Assembly: GCA_033977485.1 (NCBI GenBank)
Contig: CM066992.1
Location: 104,829,450 to 104,893,449, forward strand
Source of the DNA: Hydrangea macrophylla
Taxonomy: Eukaryota; Streptophyta; Magnoliopsida; Cornales; Hydrangeaceae
Direction: 5' to 3'
DNA: 64,000 nucleotides
Of the stretch, positions 61,314 through 64,000 are shown piece by piece. The notes beneath the pieces are model-generated. The model did no database searches. It was not told the DNA's origin and was given only the letters and a program-made list of their open reading frames with translations. Numbering within the stretch: position 1 is the stretch's first letter; every line of letters starts with the position of its first letter. The translations under genes and the position numbers were made by a program.

Positions 61314-63521
61314 TCCTTTTACTCGGACCTTTTAAGGAATTTGATGAGAAATTTTGACCTTTTTTCAAACTTTTCTTTCATAGCCTTCTATTTGGTTCTC
61401 GTTTTGTTATCGCATCAATCAATCTTCAATCCTTGTAGGTCTCTTTAATAGTCTCGACTAACCATTTTTCAGAACTTTATAGTTAGATTATAGTATTTTA
61501 AGGGATGGTCTGGATCTTAGAAGCAAGAATCTTTAAAACTAGTCACAGTGCCCGCCCCCGCCCCTGCTTCCGCTCCCGCCCCGTTCAAGAAGGAACCTTT
61601 GAAACCTCGTAAAGTTTAGCGCTTTCCCGCCCCGTCCCCCTCTCCCGCTTCGTGCAACTTAGGTATGGATAGATCACATTAATATCTGTGGAAGCTTTTC
61701 GTATTAGTAAAACTTGAGTATATGAGGATTGATTATAATTTGATGTGTGATACTCGTACAACATTGTTTGAGGGGGTAATTCCTATGGACTTCTAGGAGG
61801 ACTTTCCTGATTCTTTTTCTCTATTATCTTCTCTTCCACTCCTCTTCTAGTACTCCTCAATTACTGCCCATATCCTATGTTACACGTACTCTTCAAAGTG
61901 TCCGGAGGACACGGGTACGATTGCCATATCCGACAAGGGTACTTTGCCTTTCTTGGCTGAAAATTACACTAAACTACACTAGATGGATCCTACCCAAGTG
62001 TCATACCCATGTCCGCAAAAAGTCGTGTCGACATGGGTACTTCTCCTATTTAGAAGAGTCCATGTAACATAGCCCATATCCATTATAAAATAATAAAATA
62101 AGAAAAAAATTTCCCTATGCCAGTCCCAAAACTATCAATCTCCATTTAGGCTTTAACTTTGACACCACCACCTGAGAAAATCTATTGTCCAAAGGTTCCG
62201 ACACACCCTTTCTTCAAGATCCAATAACCTATCACCTTGCAAACCAAGCCAATCCAAACTTTCTTTAGTTGCAAAAGTTATTCAACCTTTTCAAACCATA
62301 GTCCTACAAGCTTTTCTCGACCTCAGGCTATCGTAAAATCATAATCAGGCAGCATTATTCCTGGTTGCCAAAAATTATTCTAAATCAACATTCTACAATT
62401 GTCACCCAAAAAAAAAAAAAAAATTGCACAACAGAAGCTGAATCAACTAAATGGTAAGCAGATCCAAAATGAAGAAGGTAAAATGATACATAATAATATT
62501 AGCAACTGAACGTTTTGAGCTAAAAGGGCTAAGATTTCAAGCCATATCTATGACAATTAAAAAACAGAAGAGACGGAGTAAAAGAAAATGGTAGGCTGCT
62601 GCAGTCTTCCACGTTAATGACTTCGAAAAAAATGTTAAAAGTGTTCAGTTTTAAACAAAACCACAGACATGGCATGAGCAAGAAAAAGGAAATGAAAGTA
62701 TATCTTAAAAGGAAAACATTACTGATCAAGCACTGTTAGATAATTGATCAGTGTTTCAATATGTTGAGAAACATCAAAAGATAACTTAGTCCATGTAAGG
62801 GAAAACAAGAGAACATTAGTAAACCTCAGCAAATATACCTTGAAAACTGTGCCTGAGAACTTAAAGCACTTTCCCCATCTTGAACTTGACATTTATTTGC
62901 TTCGAGTGCAAGGGCTTCTAGATTAGGAGATGAACCGAAGGACGGTGGCGGATGAATGCTGACATATTGAAAAGGGAGGTATAAATGTCAACAGAGGCTG
63001 GGAAAAATAAAATCACAACGATTGACTGGACAACTTAATGAAAGCCAGAATTTTTCAATAAATTTCACTGATGGGAGACTTGCATGCAATATGAAATGGA
63101 CATCCATACAGAGAACATGTTAATTAATGGCTGAACGATCATACCTTTGGGCTACTACCTTACTAGTAGATCTTGAATGAACCGAATCACCTGTATTTCC
63201 ATCAGATATGGGAGGAACCTGCAAAAAAGCAACTATCAAAATACAACCATGCCAAAAGCAAGTTTCTTTTTTCACAAATGCTATTAGCAATCAATATAGC
63301 ACAGATTTTTGCAGTACCCCAATTCATAAAGAAAATTCTCACATCAGTGTAGTTTATAAATGCCTGGACGGAAACAAAAATCATTATGCGGACCAACTCA
63401 GCTTACCTGGACGAGTCGAATTTCAAATGCAGGTCTATTAGAGGGATCATGCGCTAGTTGCAGTAATCTCTTGTGTGTAAGGACATCTTCAGCCCTTTCA
63501 ACATTCACTTCGAGTGCGTAC
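46083..63521 (-). CDS. STY46: ACT-domain Raf-like protein kinase (STY8/STY17/STY46 type), 5'-partial
   Basis: Exons (complement): 46083..46163, 46422..46556, 46723..46776, 46872..46952, 47817..47912, 56413..56588, 56738..56811, 57486..57593, 57670..57845, 58011..58061, 59556..59666, 61010..61064, 62839..62958, 63146..63218, 63407..63521. The first exon is outside the window. All visible introns are GT-AG. After an N-terminal [21 protein letters not shown] comes an ACT domain ([36 protein letters not shown]). The kinase shows [33 protein letters not shown] and [13 protein letters not shown], and the end is LSVLRRGHH. Known role: cytosolic dual-specificity kinases that phosphorylate chloroplast transit peptides. 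DGWPYE and [13 protein letters not shown] favour STY46. The 63146-63218 exon looks one base short for frame on my count; recheck. Confidence 0.92.
46953..47816 (-). other. STY kinase intron with (AG)n tract
   Basis: Lies between the exon ending MAPE and the exon starting [13 protein letters not shown]. Contains an (AG)n microsatellite of about 46 bp at 47212-47257 (CT in gene sense). No coding sequence. Confidence 0.85.
47853..48114. repeat. 131-bp tandem duplication covering half of the DFG exon
   Basis: Copy one is 47853-47983 and copy two is 47984-48114. I find a single mismatch (GACACA against GATACA). In gene sense, copy two lies upstream of the true exon. It repeats the TATGTCTCAG acceptor and the first 60 bases of the exon (20 codons including VADFG), then runs into intron sequence. 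Confidence 0.95.
47984..48043 (-). pseudogene. Duplicated partial kinase exon (20 codons, no donor)
   Basis: Duplicate of 47853-47912. Its acceptor is intact, but there is no splice donor at its end. If the copy were included, translation would read two codons into the intron (T, S) and stop at TGA. It would therefore truncate the kinase just after the DFG region unless a cryptic donor is used. Confidence 0.85.
48514..48695 (-). repeat. 3' LTR of the copia element
   Basis: 182 bp, nearly identical to 53917-54103 apart from short indels and substitutions. Confidence 0.93.
48840..52571 (-). pseudogene. pol: copia gag-pol, disrupted
   Basis: Element sense runs from the ATG at 52571 ([12 protein letters not shown]). 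gag has [17 protein letters not shown] and, after a frame change, [20 protein letters not shown]. Protease has [13 protein letters not shown] (51970-52010). The integrase zinc region and core lie at about 51000-51650 in another frame, with [18 protein letters not shown] and a stop before GEA. RT (50250-49415) shows [28 protein letters not shown] and the catalytic [10 protein letters not shown]. RNase H ends with [17 protein letters not shown] at 49040. Frameshifts between blocks rule out a full polyprotein. Confidence 0.88.
52631..53492 (+). mobile_element. Small non-autonomous LTR element nested in the copia leader
   Basis: LTRs 52631-52820 (190 bp, including an extra 20-21 bp partial duplication at its start) and 53323-53492 (170 bp) begin TGTTGGAATGGCTGATTTTA and end CCTTTTTTCA. 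TGGTATCAGAG at 52824 is the primer-binding site and GCGGGGGAG at 53314-53322 the polypurine tract. The 0.5-kb interior has no intact gene. Its last codons read PSVRGGVLE, a usual end of copia pol, so it is probably a deletion derivative. No clean target duplication was found. Confidence 0.8.
53902..53914 (-). promoter_or_regulatory. copia primer-binding site (tRNA-iMet type)
   Basis: The complement reads TGGTATCAGAGCC, two bases after the 5' LTR, the standard binding site for initiator methionine tRNA. Confidence 0.85.
53917..54103 (-). repeat. 5' LTR of the copia element
   Basis: 187 bp, direct repeat of 48514-48695. Confidence 0.93.
57033..57176. repeat. 48-bp minisatellite, three copies
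   Basis: Units start at 57033, 57081 and 57129 and carry ACACTGCACAGGGATTGTCG and GATGAAACAACAGTTAGGA. Copies one and two are nearly identical; copy three has a few changes. In an intron of the kinase gene. Confidence 0.92.
58515..59000. mobile_element. hAT-type MITE in a kinase intron
   Basis: Ends CATGGTTTTGAAAACCGGAC on the left and CAGTGTTTTGAAAACCGGAC read inward from the right. They are flanked by a perfect 8-bp target duplication GAAAGACG (58507-58514, 59001-59008). GC-rich subterminal CCGGTCCG motifs surround an AT-rich middle. 486 bp, no coding sequence. Confidence 0.92.
59667..61009 (-). other. STY kinase intron
   Basis: Between the ACT-domain exons. An (AT)n tract lies at about 60137-60153. 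No coding sequence or clear element seen. Confidence 0.7.
61065..62838 (-). other. STY kinase intron
   Basis: Short (AT)n and (AG)n tracts near 61280-61312 and a C-rich CCCGCCCC stretch at 61551-61650. No coding sequence seen. Confidence 0.7.
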
Positions 63522-63608
63522 CTACCATTCATAATTACGACATTTGTAGAATTGTCAATAATTTAAGCTATTAATTTATCCCTGTACAATGGATATTCAT
63601 GTTTGCAT

Positions 63609-63650
<42 letters not shown>

Positions 63651-64000
63651 TGAGAGCATAAAAAAAATTTGTTGTCGAACCACTATTCTGTGAAAAGAAG
63701 TACATACAAGAATAGAAGGGGTTTTTTTTTTTTTTTTTTTTTTCCTGCACTGTAATCAGATACAATTCGTACTGTAATGTACACGGAATAAAGGGAAGAA
63801 CAGATTAAAAAAATAATAAAAAAATAGAACAAGCATGGAAAAAAATAAACTAAAAAATAAAAATAGAAATAAAAGAACTGCTAAAACGGAAAACCAGAAA
63901 GTAATCAACCAGGCCGGAGAAGGTCTCCTAGATCAAAGTAAGTAACGAAATCACACATACAATCACTGTAACTCACGATGACACTAACATAACAAATATA
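63522..64000 (-). other. First visible intron of the STY kinase gene
   Basis: Contains (AG)n at 63613-63648 and a run of about 22 T from 63722. The acceptor is GGTAG before the exon at 63521. The upstream exon with the start codon is beyond the window. Confidence 0.75.

Overview
The window is nuclear DNA of a flowering plant, most likely a eudicot. The evidence is AT-rich spacers, genes broken into many GT-AG exons, and dense LTR retrotransposons, hAT, Mutator and Stowaway-type elements. There are no bacterial operons, ribosome binding sites, rRNA or tRNA genes. I recognise two protein-coding genes, both on the minus strand. The first is a five-exon MscS-like mechanosensitive channel of the MSL4/5/6 type (stop at 8466, start codon at 16018). 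The second is a Raf-like ACT-domain kinase of the STY8/17/46 type, closest by motifs to STY46. Its stop is at 46083 and its first exon lies beyond the right edge.

Layout. 1-7721 is repeat land: a 102-bp tandem array, two tails of long LTRs ending in GGGGCGTGACA, a GC-rich hAT MITE with a perfect 8-bp target duplication, and a 27-bp array split by a 1.6-kb solo LTR with a perfect 5-bp duplication. 8297-16018 holds the MSL gene, with a foldback hairpin just after its stop and a tandem duplication in intron 1. 17163-34474 is a decayed Ty3/gypsy element of the Tat lineage (two about 1.17-kb LTRs, gag, protease, RT, two RNase H domains, integrase). It also carries a long antisense reading frame with plant-mobile-domain motifs. 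Two later insertions sit in it: a 1165-bp hAT element in gag that carries exons of an LRR receptor kinase, and a 3000-bp solo LTR inside the antisense frame.

34475-46082 is intergenic: an inverted LTR-derived block ending at 37585, a TRIM remnant, a SINE-like element, Stowaway and Mutator-like MITEs, and three arrays of a 32-bp repeat in opposing orientation around a truncated FAR1/MULE-like fragment. 46083-64000 is the STY kinase gene. Its 8.5-kb intron contains a nested stack: a TRIM split by a minus-strand Ty1/copia element, itself split by a small LTR element. The same intron has a 131-bp tandem duplication copying the acceptor and first 60 bases of the exon with the DFG motif.

The two host genes are not functionally linked by anything visible. 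The most notable observations are the exon-carrying hAT element, the antisense PMD-like frame in a Tat retrotransposon, the duplicated DFG half-exon, and the opposed 32-bp arrays.
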